Below are positions 1-6,969 of a stretch of DNA of 36,600 bases, one piece after another. The stretch comes from an uncultured Collinsella sp. (GTDB lineage: Bacteria; Actinomycetota; Coriobacteriia; Coriobacteriales; Coriobacteriaceae). The stretch covers positions 1 to 36,600 of the forward strand of contig URRN01000007.1 in NCBI GenBank assembly GCA_900550185.1, written 5' to 3'. The notes below the pieces were generated by a model, which saw nothing but the letters and a program-made list of their open reading frames with translations, was not told the DNA's origin and searched no databases. A program made the translations under genes and the position numbers. The number at the start of each line of letters is the position of its first letter. Position 1 is the first letter of the stretch.

Positions 1-485
1 GTCCCGGCAGTCACCTTTTCGTAGGCTCGGTGCGGGCACAGGTGGCACTTCAGGCTGCAGCCTTCGGTGTAACGCATGGTGCATTTCGGCGAGTAGCCGG
101 ACTTTTGCGCGTCGGTCCTGGAGGCCCAGCGGGTTGCGTAGACATCGGATCTGCCTGCAAATAGACCTGCGAACAGCTCGACCTTCTCTCGTGAAGTGAG
201 ATCCGTTTCCGCAACAATCTTCGGCGTCTTGACCAATTGTTTTCCGGTGCTGCCGCATGGGGCTTGTGTTTTGGCTTCAGCGTCCGTCCACGGCTCATCA
301 GGAATCTCGAGGCCTGACGTGGCGGTTGCGGGCGGGGTTTCGACTGCTTTGAGCGGTTCGACGGCTTTGGGCAAACTGCTTTGGCTGCGCAGCGCCGAGA
401 TTTCCGCCTTGAGTTCGAGCACGACTTTCTGAAGGTCAGTGACGACCCGTGTCAAAAGGGCAAGTTGAGCCTTCACGTCTTCCAT
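1..485 (-). CDS. TOTE conflict-system primase/helicase, N-terminal fragment (cut by window edge)
   Basis: Reading the minus strand from ATG at 485 gives an open frame of 161 codons with no stop before the window edge. A GGAG lies about 8 bases upstream of the ATG. Residues 1-35 are a heptad-like coiled coil (begins MEDVKAQLALLTRVV). A Pro/Ala-rich linker follows, and from about residue 98 comes REKVELFAGLFAGRSDVYA, then GYSPKC and a cysteine group (C-S-L-K-C-H-L-C-P-H) that looks like a zinc site. This order, 'ReKvxLFxxLFxGRxDVyaxRW ... GYsPxC ... CxxC', is how the archaeo-eukaryotic-type primase domain of TOTE conflict-system proteins begins; these are usually followed by a DEAD/UvrB-like helicase and nuclease domains, here outside the window. 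The gene is divergent from hsp20. It lies in the segment that seems foreign to the rest of the contig. The family is recognised from memory of the motif, so the full architecture is unknown. Confidence 0.7.
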   Translation of the reverse strand, partial: MEDVKAQLALLTRVVTDLQKVVLELKAEISALRSQSSLPKAVEPLKAVETPPATATSGLEIPDEPWTDAEAKTQAPCGSTGKQLVKTPKIVAETDLTSREKVELFAGLFAGRSDVYATRWASRTDAQKSGYSPKCTMRYTEGCSLKCHLCPHRAYEKVTAG

Positions 486-594
486 GACGCATCTCCGGGA
501 GCTTCAGGATTTTTCGAGTATATCCGAAGGCTCTCGACAATCCTTGAGCCGTCTGAAGAGGAGGGGAGCCTTCCTGATGCACGAACTCCGCTTT

Positions 595-614
595 TCTTTT
601 GCCTTTAGGCAAAG
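595..614 (+). other. Small hairpin upstream of hsp20
   Basis: CTTTTGCC and GGCAAAGG form an 8-bp stem (one wobble) around a TTTA loop, followed on the plus strand by TTTCGCTTTTT. It resembles a weak terminator, but no plus-strand gene ends before it, and it lies just upstream of the heat-shock promoter. The rest of 486-631 shows no supported gene. A short transcript or insulation of the promoter is possible; neither is shown. Confidence 0.3.
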
Positions 615-631
615 GTTTCGCTTTTTCCGAG

Positions 632-659
632 CTTGAAATCAGACTTGAAGCCTCCATAT
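632..659 (+). promoter_or_regulatory. Sigma-32 (RpoH) type heat-shock promoter of hsp20
   Basis: CTTGAAA at 632-638 is a perfect sigma-32 -35 element. After a 13-base spacer, CTCCATAT at 652-659 matches the sigma-32 -10 consensus CCCCATNT at all but one position. The spacing is within the known range. It predicts a start near 667 and a leader of roughly 100 bases for hsp20. RpoH-type promoters belong to Proteobacteria; Coriobacteriia usually control chaperones with HrcA or HspR, so this site is strong evidence that the left end of the window is proteobacterial. Confidence 0.75.
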
Positions 660-763
660 AGTCCTCAGAGAGAGGTGCGGGGCGCCCGAAAGGGTGCCGC
701 ACAGGCACTTCTCCGAATGCACACCGCCATGGTCGACGGCAGAAGACAATGAAGGAAAACAAA

Positions 764-1210
764 ATGCTGCTTCCGTCTGTTTTTGGTGAAGACCTTTTCG
801 ATGAAACGTTCCCGTTCGCCGGCATGACCGATCGTCACGGTCATGACAAGCTCTTCGGCAACCGCGCCGGCCGTCTGATGAAGACCGACGTGCGCGAAGG
901 CGAAAAGAGCTGGGAGCTTGATGTTGAGCTTCCGGGCTTCCGCAAGGAGAACATCAGCGCCACGCTCAAGGACGGCTATCTGACGATCAGCGCTGAAAAG
1001 GCCGTTGAGGAGACGCAGGAGGCCGAAAAGAAGGGCCAGTGCGTTCGCCGCGAACGCTGGTCCGGCGCTCTGAGCCGCGCGTTCTACGTGGGCGAGGGCG
1101 TGACTGAAGAAGACGTCAAGGCGAAGTACGAAAACGGCGTCCTGAGCATCTCGATCCCGAAGAAGGAGGCGATCGAAGCCAAGGCCAAGAAGATGATCGC
1201 CATCGAATGA
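764..1210 (+). CDS. Small heat shock protein, Hsp20/alpha-crystallin family
   Basis: This 148-residue ATP-independent holdase chaperone binds unfolding proteins in the cytoplasm. Residues about 38-140 form the alpha-crystallin domain: KTDVREGEKSWELDVELPGF, then the GYLTISAEK strand, and the closing NGVLSISIPKKE motif, which contains the conserved GVLSI (a form of the A-x-x-x-n-GvL signature). I chose the ATG at 764 because AAGGA lies 7 bases before it and the family commonly begins MLLPSxFGE. An in-frame ATG at 749 would add MKENK but has a poorer ribosome binding site. A sigma-32-type promoter lies upstream and a strong hairpin terminator downstream. The gene is divergent from the TOTE fragment and convergent with the hybrid gene. 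Confidence in the family is very high; no specific symbol is justified. Confidence 0.95.
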   Translation: MLLPSVFGEDLFDETFPFAGMTDRHGHDKLFGNRAGRLMKTDVREGEKSWELDVELPGFRKENISATLKDGYLTISAEKAVEETQEAEKKGQCVRRERWSGALSRAFYVGEGVTEEDVKAKYENGVLSISIPKKEAIEAKAKKMIAIE

Positions 1211-1256
1211 GGTCATTCCTCTGGTTTTCGTCGATGCATTGACGCATGAATGAGAC

Positions 1257-1290
1257 GCGGGCGTCTTCCTGATCGGAAGGCGCCCGCTTT
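1257..1290 (+). terminator. Intrinsic terminator of hsp20
   Basis: Bases 1257-1269 and 1275-1287 form a 13-bp GC-rich stem (one T-G wobble) with a TGATC loop, followed by TTT. It begins 46 bases after the hsp20 stop and lies between two convergent genes, so it may also slow transcription from the uspA side, although that side lacks a T-run. Confidence 0.8.
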
Positions 1291-1308
1291 CAGTCATGCG
1301 GATTGTGC

Positions 1309-2718
1309 TTATCGGATGATGAGCAGTGGCACGGAGCTGTTGGCCGCGATCTTCTGGGCGGTGGAGCCCATGAGCGCGGAGCGCAGGTTGCCGTAGCCGT
1401 GCGAGCCCATGAGGAGCAGGTCGAGCGGCGTATTTTCGGCGTAGTCGGCGATCACTTCGCCGGGGTTGCCGTCAAGGCGCACGGGGCGCGGCTTGATGCC
1501 TTCGGCCTCGAACTTGGGCATGAGGGCGGCCATCACTGCGTCGAAGTGCTGGCCGCGAAGCTTGACCATGTCGGCGGCGGCCGTCGGACTCGACATCATG
1601 CTTGCCATCGAGGAGAGGCCGATCGTATGGGTGGAGCGGCCCGCGTTGAGAAGCTCGTAGCGGGTTTCGGAGCCGAAGAGCGCGCGGTTCTTGAGCACGA
1701 AGTCCACGGCGCGCTCGCCGTATTCGGAGCCGTCGCAGGCGATGCCGATGCGAAGAAGCGAGGTCCCTTCGGGGAGCTTGTCGCGCAGCATCAGGATCGG
1801 ACGGTGGGTGTGGGCGAGAACGGCGTTCGAGACGGAGCCGAAGAGGAAGCTGCTCACGGCGGAATGCCCGCGGATGCCCATGATGATGAGGTCGGCGTCG
1901 ACGAGGTCGGCTTCCTTCACGATCTCCTCGGCGGGAGAGCCGACGGCGTAGTGCATCTCGATGTTGAGCTTCGTGTCGCCGAGCAGGGCGCGCACGGACG
2001 CGAAGAGGCTTTCGGCCTCCTCGGCGTAGTAGTCCTTGAGGCCCTGCTCGGCGGACGTGGCAGCAACGCCCTTGCCGGAGACGATGGCGTCATAGGCAAG
2101 CTGCTCGCGGTCCCAGCGGTTGTCGCGGTCCATGGCCCAATAGCGGCCCGAAACGGTGGCAACGCGAGCGTCGCAACCGGTCTCCTCGGAGATCTTAGCC
2201 AGGAAGGCGCAGAACTCACTCATGTAACCGGCACCGGACTGCGGGTCGACGTCGCGGCCGTCCATAAAGGCGTGTACACGAACGGTCTTGACGCCATGCT
2301 GGGCAGCCATCTTGACCAGAGCCTCAACGTGGTTCATATGAGAATGAACACCGCCAGGGCTCATAAGGCCCATGAGGTGGAGGGTCTTGCCGTCAGCCTT
2401 GACGTCGTCCATAGCCTTGACAAAAACCTCGTTCTTGGCGATGGAGCCGTCCTTGATGGCGTTGTTGATGCGCGAAAGCTCCTGGAACACGATGCGGCCG
2501 GCACCGATGTTGAGGTGACCCACCTCGGAGTTACCCATCTGGCCATCGGGAAGACCCACGTCCTCGCCCGAAGCGCCGAGCGTGGTGTGGGGGTACTTCT
2601 CGTACAGACTATCAAGGAAGGGAGTCTTGGCAGCGGCGACGGCGTTCTCGCCATCAGCCGGAGCAAGGCCGCAGCCATCCATGATGATCAGGAGTGCAGG
2701 AAGATGACGCTGTGCCAT
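1309..2718 (-). CDS. Hybrid frame: N-terminal half of phosphoglycerate mutase GpmI joined to a truncated tandem UspA protein
   Basis: One 469-codon frame carries two unrelated partial proteins. Residues 1-233 are the start of cofactor-independent phosphoglycerate mutase: LLIIMDGCGL with the metal-binding Asp, QMGNSEVGHLNIGAGR with the phospho-Ser, GGVHSH, HAFMDGRD and MDRDNRWDR. All motifs of the second half (the C-terminal metal-binding Asp/His set; normal length about 510-540) are missing. From about residue 234 the sequence is universal stress protein. The first UspA domain lacks its N-terminal half but keeps the G2xG9xGS nucleotide motif (GIRG...GS); the second is complete (GSHG...GS). 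The start at 2718 sits 5 bases after the tpiA stop, so the front half is genuinely the fourth gene of the gap-pgk-tpiA-gpmI set. Neither half could be a functional mutase or a normal UspA. A contig mis-join is the simplest explanation; a true recombination that kept the frame is less likely. Confidence 0.85.
   Translation of the reverse strand: MAQRHLPALLIIMDGCGLAPADGENAVAAAKTPFLDSLYEKYPHTTLGASGEDVGLPDGQMGNSEVGHLNIGAGRIVFQELSRINNAIKDGSIAKNEVFVKAMDDVKADGKTLHLMGLMSPGGVHSHMNHVEALVKMAAQHGVKTVRVHAFMDGRDVDPQSGAGYMSEFCAFLAKISEETGCDARVATVSGRYWAMDRDNRWDREQLAYDAIVSGKGVAATSAEQGLKDYYAEEAESLFASVRALLGDTKLNIEMHYAVGSPAEEIVKEADLVDADLIIMGIRGHSAVSSFLFGSVSNAVLAHTHRPILMLRDKLPEGTSLLRIGIACDGSEYGERAVDFVLKNRALFGSETRYELLNAGRSTHTIGLSSMASMMSSPTAAADMVKLRGQHFDAVMAALMPKFEAEGIKPRPVRLDGNPGEVIADYAENTPLDLLLMGSHGYGNLRSALMGSTAQKIAANSSVPLLIIR
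2011..2034. other. Junction between foreign left arm and Coriobacteriia-like sequence
   Basis: Read on the minus strand, GpmI similarity ends at about LKDYYAE and UspA similarity begins at about EAESLF. The bases spanning the change are GC-rich and repetitive at the codon level (TAC TAC GCC GAG GAG GCC GAA). Such a short stretch could be shared by chance between two genomes and join them in a short-read assembly. Everything left of here (sigma-32 promoter, TOTE fragment, hsp20, UspA) differs in character from everything to the right. Confidence 0.7.
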
Positions 2719-2723
2719 ATGTC

Positions 2724-3491
2724 CTACTCGCCTGCCTTGACGACCATAGAGGCGAAGTCGGCAGCCTTGAGCGAAGCGCCGCCCACGAGGGCTCCGTCAA
2801 CGTCGGGCTTGGCGACGAGCTCGGCAATGTTGCCGGGCTTAGCGGAACCACCGTACAGGACGCGGATACCGTCGGCGAGCTCCTCGCCAAACATCTCCTT
2901 GAGGGTCTCACGGATAGCGCCGCAGACCTCCTGAGCATCCTCGGCGGTAGCGGTCTTGCCGGTGCCGATGGCCCAGATGGGCTCGTAGGCGACGACGACC
3001 TGCTTGGGGCAGGTGATCTCAAGGCCAGCAAGGCCAGCCTTGACCTGGTTCACGACGTGCTCGACATAGGTGCCAGCCTCGCGGACCTCAAGGGACTCGC
3101 CGCAGCAGAAGACGGGAACAAGACCGGCGGCAACGAGAGCCTTAGCCTTCTTGTTCTGGTCCTCGTCGGTCTCGTGGAAGTAGTCGCGACGCTCGGAGTG
3201 ACCGATGATGCAGTAGGTGCAGCCAGCGGACTTGAGCATGTCGCAAGAGGACTCACCGGTGAAGGCACCCTTGGCCTCCCAGTACACGTTCTGTGCACCG
3301 AGGGCGATGGGGGCAGCCTGAATGCGGTCATGAACCGTGGTGATGTCAATGGTCGGAGGGCAGACGAGCACCTCGACGCCAGCCGGAACCTCGGGCAGAG
3401 CCTGAGCCAGCTCGTCGGCGAGCTTGGCGGCCTCGGCGACGTCGTTGTTCATCTTCCAGTTACCAGCGATAAGAAGGGTGCGATTAGGCAT
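2724..3491 (-). CDS. tpiA: Triose-phosphate isomerase
   Basis: It interconverts dihydroxyacetone phosphate and glyceraldehyde 3-phosphate in glycolysis. The 255-residue TIM barrel has the expected length. The active-site residues are visible: Asn11 and Lys13 (GNWKMN), His97 (IIGHSERR), Glu169 (AYEPIWAIGTG), and the phosphate-binding GG(S)A near the C-terminus (LYGGSAKPGN). I start it at the ATG at 3491, which overlaps the pgk stop by 8 bases in the sequence ATGCCTAA and has GGAGG upstream. An earlier in-frame start at 3554 would add a non-conserved extension inside pgk. The overlap implies translational coupling with pgk. gpmI follows after 5 bases. Confidence 0.97.
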   Translation of the reverse strand: MPNRTLLIAGNWKMNNDVAEAAKLADELAQALPEVPAGVEVLVCPPTIDITTVHDRIQAAPIALGAQNVYWEAKGAFTGESSCDMLKSAGCTYCIIGHSERRDYFHETDEDQNKKAKALVAAGLVPVFCCGESLEVREAGTYVEHVVNQVKAGLAGLEITCPKQVVVAYEPIWAIGTGKTATAEDAQEVCGAIRETLKEMFGEELADGIRVLYGGSAKPGNIAELVAKPDVDGALVGGASLKAADFASMVVKAGE

Positions 3492-4674
3492 CGAGAAGCG
3501 CCTCCACTCCGGGCAGGGCCTTACCCTCGACGAGCTCCATGGAAGCGCCACCACCGGTGGAGATCCAGCTCATCTTGTCGGCCAGGTTGAACTTGTTGAC
3601 AGCCGCGACAGAGTCACCACCGCCGATGATCGAGGTGCAGTCGGCCTCGGCGACGGCCTCGGCGATAGCCTGGGTGCCGTGAGCGAAGTTGTCGAACTCG
3701 AAGACGCCCATGGGGCCGTTCCAGAACACGGTCTTGGCGCCCTTGACGGCCTCGGCGTAGAGCTCCTCGGTCTTGGGGCCGATGTCCATGCCCTCACGAT
3801 CGTCGGGGATAGCGTCGGAAGCGACAACCTCGGGGACAGCGTCCTCGCCAAAGTGATCGGCAACGCGGTTGTCGATGGGGAGCAGGATCTTGACACCCTT
3901 CTCCTCGGCCTTCTTGAGCATCTCGCCGGCGCGCTCGACCCAGTCCTCTTCCTTGAGGGACTGACCGACGGTCAGGCCCTGAGCCAGGAAGAAGGTGTAG
4001 GCCATGCCGCCACCGATGATCAGGGTGTCAGCGGAGTCGATGAGGTGATCGAGAACGCCGATCTTGGAGGAAACCTTGGAACCGCCGACGATAGCGACGA
4101 AGGGGCGCTCGGGCTCGGCGAAGATGCCGGTCAGCGTGTCGACCTCCTTCTCGAGCAGGAAGCCGGCGACGGCAGGCAGGTAAGCGGCGGGGCCCACGAC
4201 GGAACCCTGGGCGCGGTGAGCGGTGCCGAAGGCATCGAGAACGAAGACGTCACCATAGGAAGCGAGCTTCTTGGCGATCTCGGGATCGTTCTTCTTCTCA
4301 CGCTTGTCGAAACGGACGTTCTCGAGAACGAGGACCTTGCCCGGCTCGACGGCGGCGACAGCCTCAGCAGCCTTCTCGCCGTAGGTGTCGGCGACAAAGG
4401 CAACATCGAGACCAGAGAGCTCAGCGAGCTTCTTGGCGACAGGCTCAAGGGAGAGCTCAGGCTGGAAGCCGGTGCCCTCGGGACGGCCGAGGTGGCTCAT
4501 GAGGATGACGCGAGCGTTGTGCTCAACGAGGTAGTTGATGGTGGGCAGGGCAGCCTTGATGCGGGTGGTGTCGCCAACGACGCCATCCTTGATAGGCACG
4601 TTGAAGTCAACGCGGACGAGAACGCGCTTGCCGTCGACATCGATGTCGCGGACGGTCTTCTTGGTAAAGGCCAT
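3484..4674 (-). CDS. pgk: Phosphoglycerate kinase
   Basis: It transfers phosphate from 1,3-bisphosphoglycerate to ADP, the first ATP-forming step of lower glycolysis. The protein has 396 residues, normal for bacteria. Seen motifs are the N-terminal RVDFNVP substrate motif, MSHLGRPEG, and the C-terminal nucleotide site with GGGDSVAAV and STGGGASMELVEGK. The ATG at 4674 gives MAFTKKTV, with AAAGG about 11 bases upstream; an earlier in-frame start would add 12 unsupported residues. It follows gap after a terminator-like hairpin, so it may be transcribed by partial read-through or from its own promoter. The leader contains a 7-bp hairpin (4698-4720). Confidence 0.97.
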   Translation of the reverse strand: MAFTKKTVRDIDVDGKRVLVRVDFNVPIKDGVVGDTTRIKAALPTINYLVEHNARVILMSHLGRPEGTGFQPELSLEPVAKKLAELSGLDVAFVADTYGEKAAEAVAAVEPGKVLVLENVRFDKREKKNDPEIAKKLASYGDVFVLDAFGTAHRAQGSVVGPAAYLPAVAGFLLEKEVDTLTGIFAEPERPFVAIVGGSKVSSKIGVLDHLIDSADTLIIGGGMAYTFFLAQGLTVGQSLKEEDWVERAGEMLKKAEEKGVKILLPIDNRVADHFGEDAVPEVVASDAIPDDREGMDIGPKTEELYAEAVKGAKTVFWNGPMGVFEFDNFAHGTQAIAEAVAEADCTSIIGGGDSVAAVNKFNLADKMSWISTGGGASMELVEGKALPGVEALLDA

Positions 4675-4697
4675 GTTTGCTTCTACCTTTCGTACGT

Positions 4698-4720
4698 GTC
4701 TGCCTCCCATTACGGCAGAC
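4698..4720 (-). other. Hairpin in pgk leader
   Basis: GTCTGCC and GGCAGAC form a perfect 7-bp stem with a 9-base loop between the gap terminator and the pgk ribosome binding site. It could stabilise the 5' end of a processed pgk-tpiA-gpmI transcript. No T-run follows, so it is not a terminator. Confidence 0.35.
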
Positions 4721-4730
4721 GATTTCCTAT

Positions 4731-4780
4731 AAAAAGGGCGCGACCCTAGGGTGTAAGCCCTATAAGGCCGCGCCCTTCTT
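4731..4780 (-). terminator. Terminator or attenuator between gap and pgk
   Basis: On the minus strand a perfect 9-bp stem (AAGGGCGCG with CGCGCCCTT, arms 4734-4742 and 4769-4777) is followed by TTTTT. The loop contains a second palindrome, ACCCTAGGGT at 4743-4752. The structure starts about 35 bases after the gap stop. It would make gap mRNA more abundant than the downstream glycolytic genes. Confidence 0.8.
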
Positions 4781-4814
4781 TAGACGCTCAACGAGCTATT
4801 CGCTAAAAGCTAAA

Positions 4815-5840
4815 TTAAGCAACGAACTTCTCGAAGTACTTGATGGTGCGGACCATCTGAGAGGTGTAGGAGTTCTCGTTGTCGTACCAAGAGGTGACCT
4901 GAACGAGGGTCTGGCCGTTGCCGAGATCAGAGCACATGGTCTGAGTGGCGTCGAAGATGGAGCCGTGGGTCTCGCCGATGATGTCGGTGGAGACGATGTC
5001 GTCCTCGTTGTAACCGAAGGTCTCGGAGATGGTGGCAGCGTAGGCCTTCATAGCGGCGTTGACCTCGTCGACGGTGACCTTCTTGTCAACGACAGCGTAG
5101 AGGTTGGTGATGGAGCCGGTCGGCGTCGGGACGCGCTGGGCGGCACCGATGAGCTTGCCGTTGAGCTCGGGGAGAACCAGGCCGATGGCCTTGGCAGCGC
5201 CCGTGGTGTTCGGGACGATGTTCTCGGAGCAGGCGCGGGAGCGACGGAAGTTGCCCTTGCGCTGCGGGCCGTCGAGCGGCATCTGGTCGCCAGTCCAGGC
5301 GTGAATGGTGGTCATGATGCCGGACACGATGGGAGCGAAGTCGTTCAGACCCTTGGCCATCGGGGCGAGGCAGTTGGTGGTGCAGGAAGCAGCGGAGATG
5401 ATGTTGTCCTCAGCGGTCAGCGTCTCATGGTTGACGTTGTACACGATGGTGGGCAGATCGCTGCCGGCCGGAGCGGAGATGACGACCTTCTTGGCGCCAG
5501 CGTTGATGTGGGCCTGAGCCTTAGCCTTGCTGGTGTAGAAGCCGGTGCACTCGAGAACGACGTCGACGTCGAGGTCGCCCCAAGGCAGGTTGTTGGCGTC
5601 GGCCTCCTTGTAGATCTTGATCTCCTTGCCGTCAACGGTGATGGAATCCTCGCCAGCAACGACCTCGTGATCGCGAGCGTAGTTGCCCTGCGTGGAGTCG
5701 TACTTCAGCAGGTAAGCGAGCATATCGGGAGAGGTGAGGTCGTTGATAGCGACGATCTCGGAGCCCTCATGACCGAACATCTGACGGAAAGCCAGACGAC
5801 CGATGCGACCGAAGCCGTTAATAGCAACCTTTACTGCCAT
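4815..5840 (-). CDS. gap: Glyceraldehyde-3-phosphate dehydrogenase, type I
   Basis: It oxidises glyceraldehyde 3-phosphate to 1,3-bisphosphoglycerate with NAD+. The protein has 341 residues. The N-terminal Rossmann motif is GFGRIGR (residues 9-15), followed by AINDL, whose Asp34 suggests NAD rather than NADP specificity. The catalytic cysteine is Cys153 in ASCTTNC, and HAWTGDQ, NFRRSRA and WYDNENSYTSQMV are all present. The ATG at 5840 has AAAGGAG upstream; an earlier in-frame start would place translation inside the promoter. It is the first gene of the gap-pgk-tpiA-gpmI set, behind a recognisable promoter and a palindromic operator candidate. Confidence 0.97.
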   Translation of the reverse strand: MAVKVAINGFGRIGRLAFRQMFGHEGSEIVAINDLTSPDMLAYLLKYDSTQGNYARDHEVVAGEDSITVDGKEIKIYKEADANNLPWGDLDVDVVLECTGFYTSKAKAQAHINAGAKKVVISAPAGSDLPTIVYNVNHETLTAEDNIISAASCTTNCLAPMAKGLNDFAPIVSGIMTTIHAWTGDQMPLDGPQRKGNFRRSRACSENIVPNTTGAAKAIGLVLPELNGKLIGAAQRVPTPTGSITNLYAVVDKKVTVDEVNAAMKAYAATISETFGYNEDDIVSTDIIGETHGSIFDATQTMCSDLGNGQTLVQVTSWYDNENSYTSQMVRTIKYFEKFVA

Positions 5841-5912
5841 TGTGTCTCCTTTCGTAAGGCCCCCGCAAGCTACAGCGCCCGCCGTTGAGGCCCACAAACT
5901 AACCACTCGCCT

Positions 5913-5942
5913 AATATACCTTTTTTTTGACTTGAATTTCAC
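5913..5942 (-). promoter_or_regulatory. Candidate promoter of gap
   Basis: On the minus strand TATATT (complement of 5913-5918) is a good -10 box, with GTGAAA 18 bases upstream (5937-5942) as a four-of-six -35 box. An A-rich tract fills the spacer. The position, about 70 bases before the gap start, suits a primary glycolytic promoter. Confidence 0.4.
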
Positions 5943-5974
5943 GAGAATGCTCGAAATTGAAAATCAAATTTACG

Positions 5975-5988
5975 TTAAAACGTTTTAA
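5975..5988. promoter_or_regulatory. 14-bp palindrome TTAAAACGTTTTAA, operator candidate for gap
   Basis: This perfect CG-centred palindrome lies about 33 bases upstream of the candidate gap -35 box. CG-centred palindromes of this kind are typical of LacI/CcpA-family operators. Its core AAACGTTTTA recurs upstream of the sialic acid operon at 18686-18695. Binding is inferred only from shape and position. Confidence 0.4.
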
Positions 5989-6033
5989 AGAATAAAATAG
6001 CAGCTAAATCCGTATATAAGTCGATACTTTAAA

Positions 6034-6963
6034 CTACCTGTTTGCTTCAATGAGCTTTTCAAGTCTCAAAACTCGATGGTAGAGGGCCGACTTCGACAAG
6101 GGAGGGTCAGCCATCTCCCCCAAATCGCGCAGTGACAGATCGGGGTAGCGCTCGCGCAGGTCGCAAAAGACCGCCAAGGCGTCCGGAAGCGTGTCGCGCA
6201 AACCCCGCTGTTCGAGCTCACCGATCAACGCAAGCTGATGCTGGGCAGCGCCCGCACTTCTGGTCTGATTGGCCAGCTCGGCATTCACGCGACGGTTTAC
6301 GTCGTTCTTAACCAATTTGACCGCGCGCGCCTCCTCAATCTCGGCAACGCTGCGCTTGGCTCCGACCAGCTTTAGGAGCCGCTCGATCTCCTCGGCGCTC
6401 TTAATGTACACGGCATAGGACCCGCGCCGTGCGTTGACGCGCGCATGGACCCCAATCTGCCCCAACAGGTCGCAGAGCCCCTTGGCATATTGCTCGCCCT
6501 GCACCGCGATCTCCAAATGAAAGTCTCCGCGGGGATCGGCCACGAAACCGCCGGCGATGAGCGCGCCGCGGATGTAGGCAAGTCTGCAGCAGGGACGGGC
6601 AACGATGTGCCGGGGAACACCGGCGACGAGCCCTCCCCTGCGGTCTAGAATGCCCAGCAGCACCAGAGCCTTGTCCAGGTCGGGTTGATCGGGCAGGGTA
6701 ATGAGATAGTTACGGACCTTATGCAAGACCGATTTACGAACGGTGAATTCCGTTTTGAGCTTAAGGATACGATGCGTCAGCGTAATCATCGTGCGCGCGA
6801 CGGCACCCGTCTCGGTCGCGACCGTCAAACGATACCGCCCGGAGCCGGCCAGCGAAAGCGTACCGCTCACACGCGTCAGGGCGGCAAGCGTCGACAAATC
6901 GCAGTATTCACATTCGGGTTCGCAGCGCGCGAGCTCGTCACGCACCTCGGCGGTAAACGACAT
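6034..6963 (-). CDS. whiA: WhiA, DNA-binding regulator of cell division/differentiation
   Basis: The 309-residue protein has the WhiA layout. Residues about 1-85 are the N-terminal part (SFTAEVRDELARCEP...). Next comes a LAGLIDADG-endonuclease-like fold without nuclease function (RLAYIRGALIAGGFVADP, HLEIAV), and then a C-terminal helix-turn-helix (LSLRDLGEMADPPLSKSALYHRVLRL). In Streptomyces WhiA controls sporulation-septation genes; in Bacillus it affects cell division and chromosome segregation. The start at 6963 is 6 bases after the rapZ stop, so the two form an operon. The usual neighbour yvcK is absent. Its downstream neighbour on the same strand is gap; no clear terminator separates them. 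Confidence 0.95.
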   Translation of the reverse strand: MSFTAEVRDELARCEPECEYCDLSTLAALTRVSGTLSLAGSGRYRLTVATETGAVARTMITLTHRILKLKTEFTVRKSVLHKVRNYLITLPDQPDLDKALVLLGILDRRGGLVAGVPRHIVARPCCRLAYIRGALIAGGFVADPRGDFHLEIAVQGEQYAKGLCDLLGQIGVHARVNARRGSYAVYIKSAEEIERLLKLVGAKRSVAEIEEARAVKLVKNDVNRRVNAELANQTRSAGAAQHQLALIGELEQRGLRDTLPDALAVFCDLRERYPDLSLRDLGEMADPPLSKSALYHRVLRLEKLIEANR

Positions 6964-6969
6964 GCAGGC

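Noticed and set aside
665..1297. Minus-strand frame opposite hsp20
   Set aside because: Antisense shadow of a clear Hsp20 gene, no recognisable motif.
2020..2718. Natural GpmI-UspA fusion as a novel enzyme
   Set aside because: Both domains are truncated at the joint and the mutase lacks its catalytic metal site, so a designed-looking function is unlikely; kept only as a finding to verify.
1303..2934. Plus-strand frame of 543 codons across the GpmI-UspA hybrid and tpiA
   Set aside because: It overlaps well-supported minus-strand genes and even crosses the suspected junction; composition is that of an antisense shadow.
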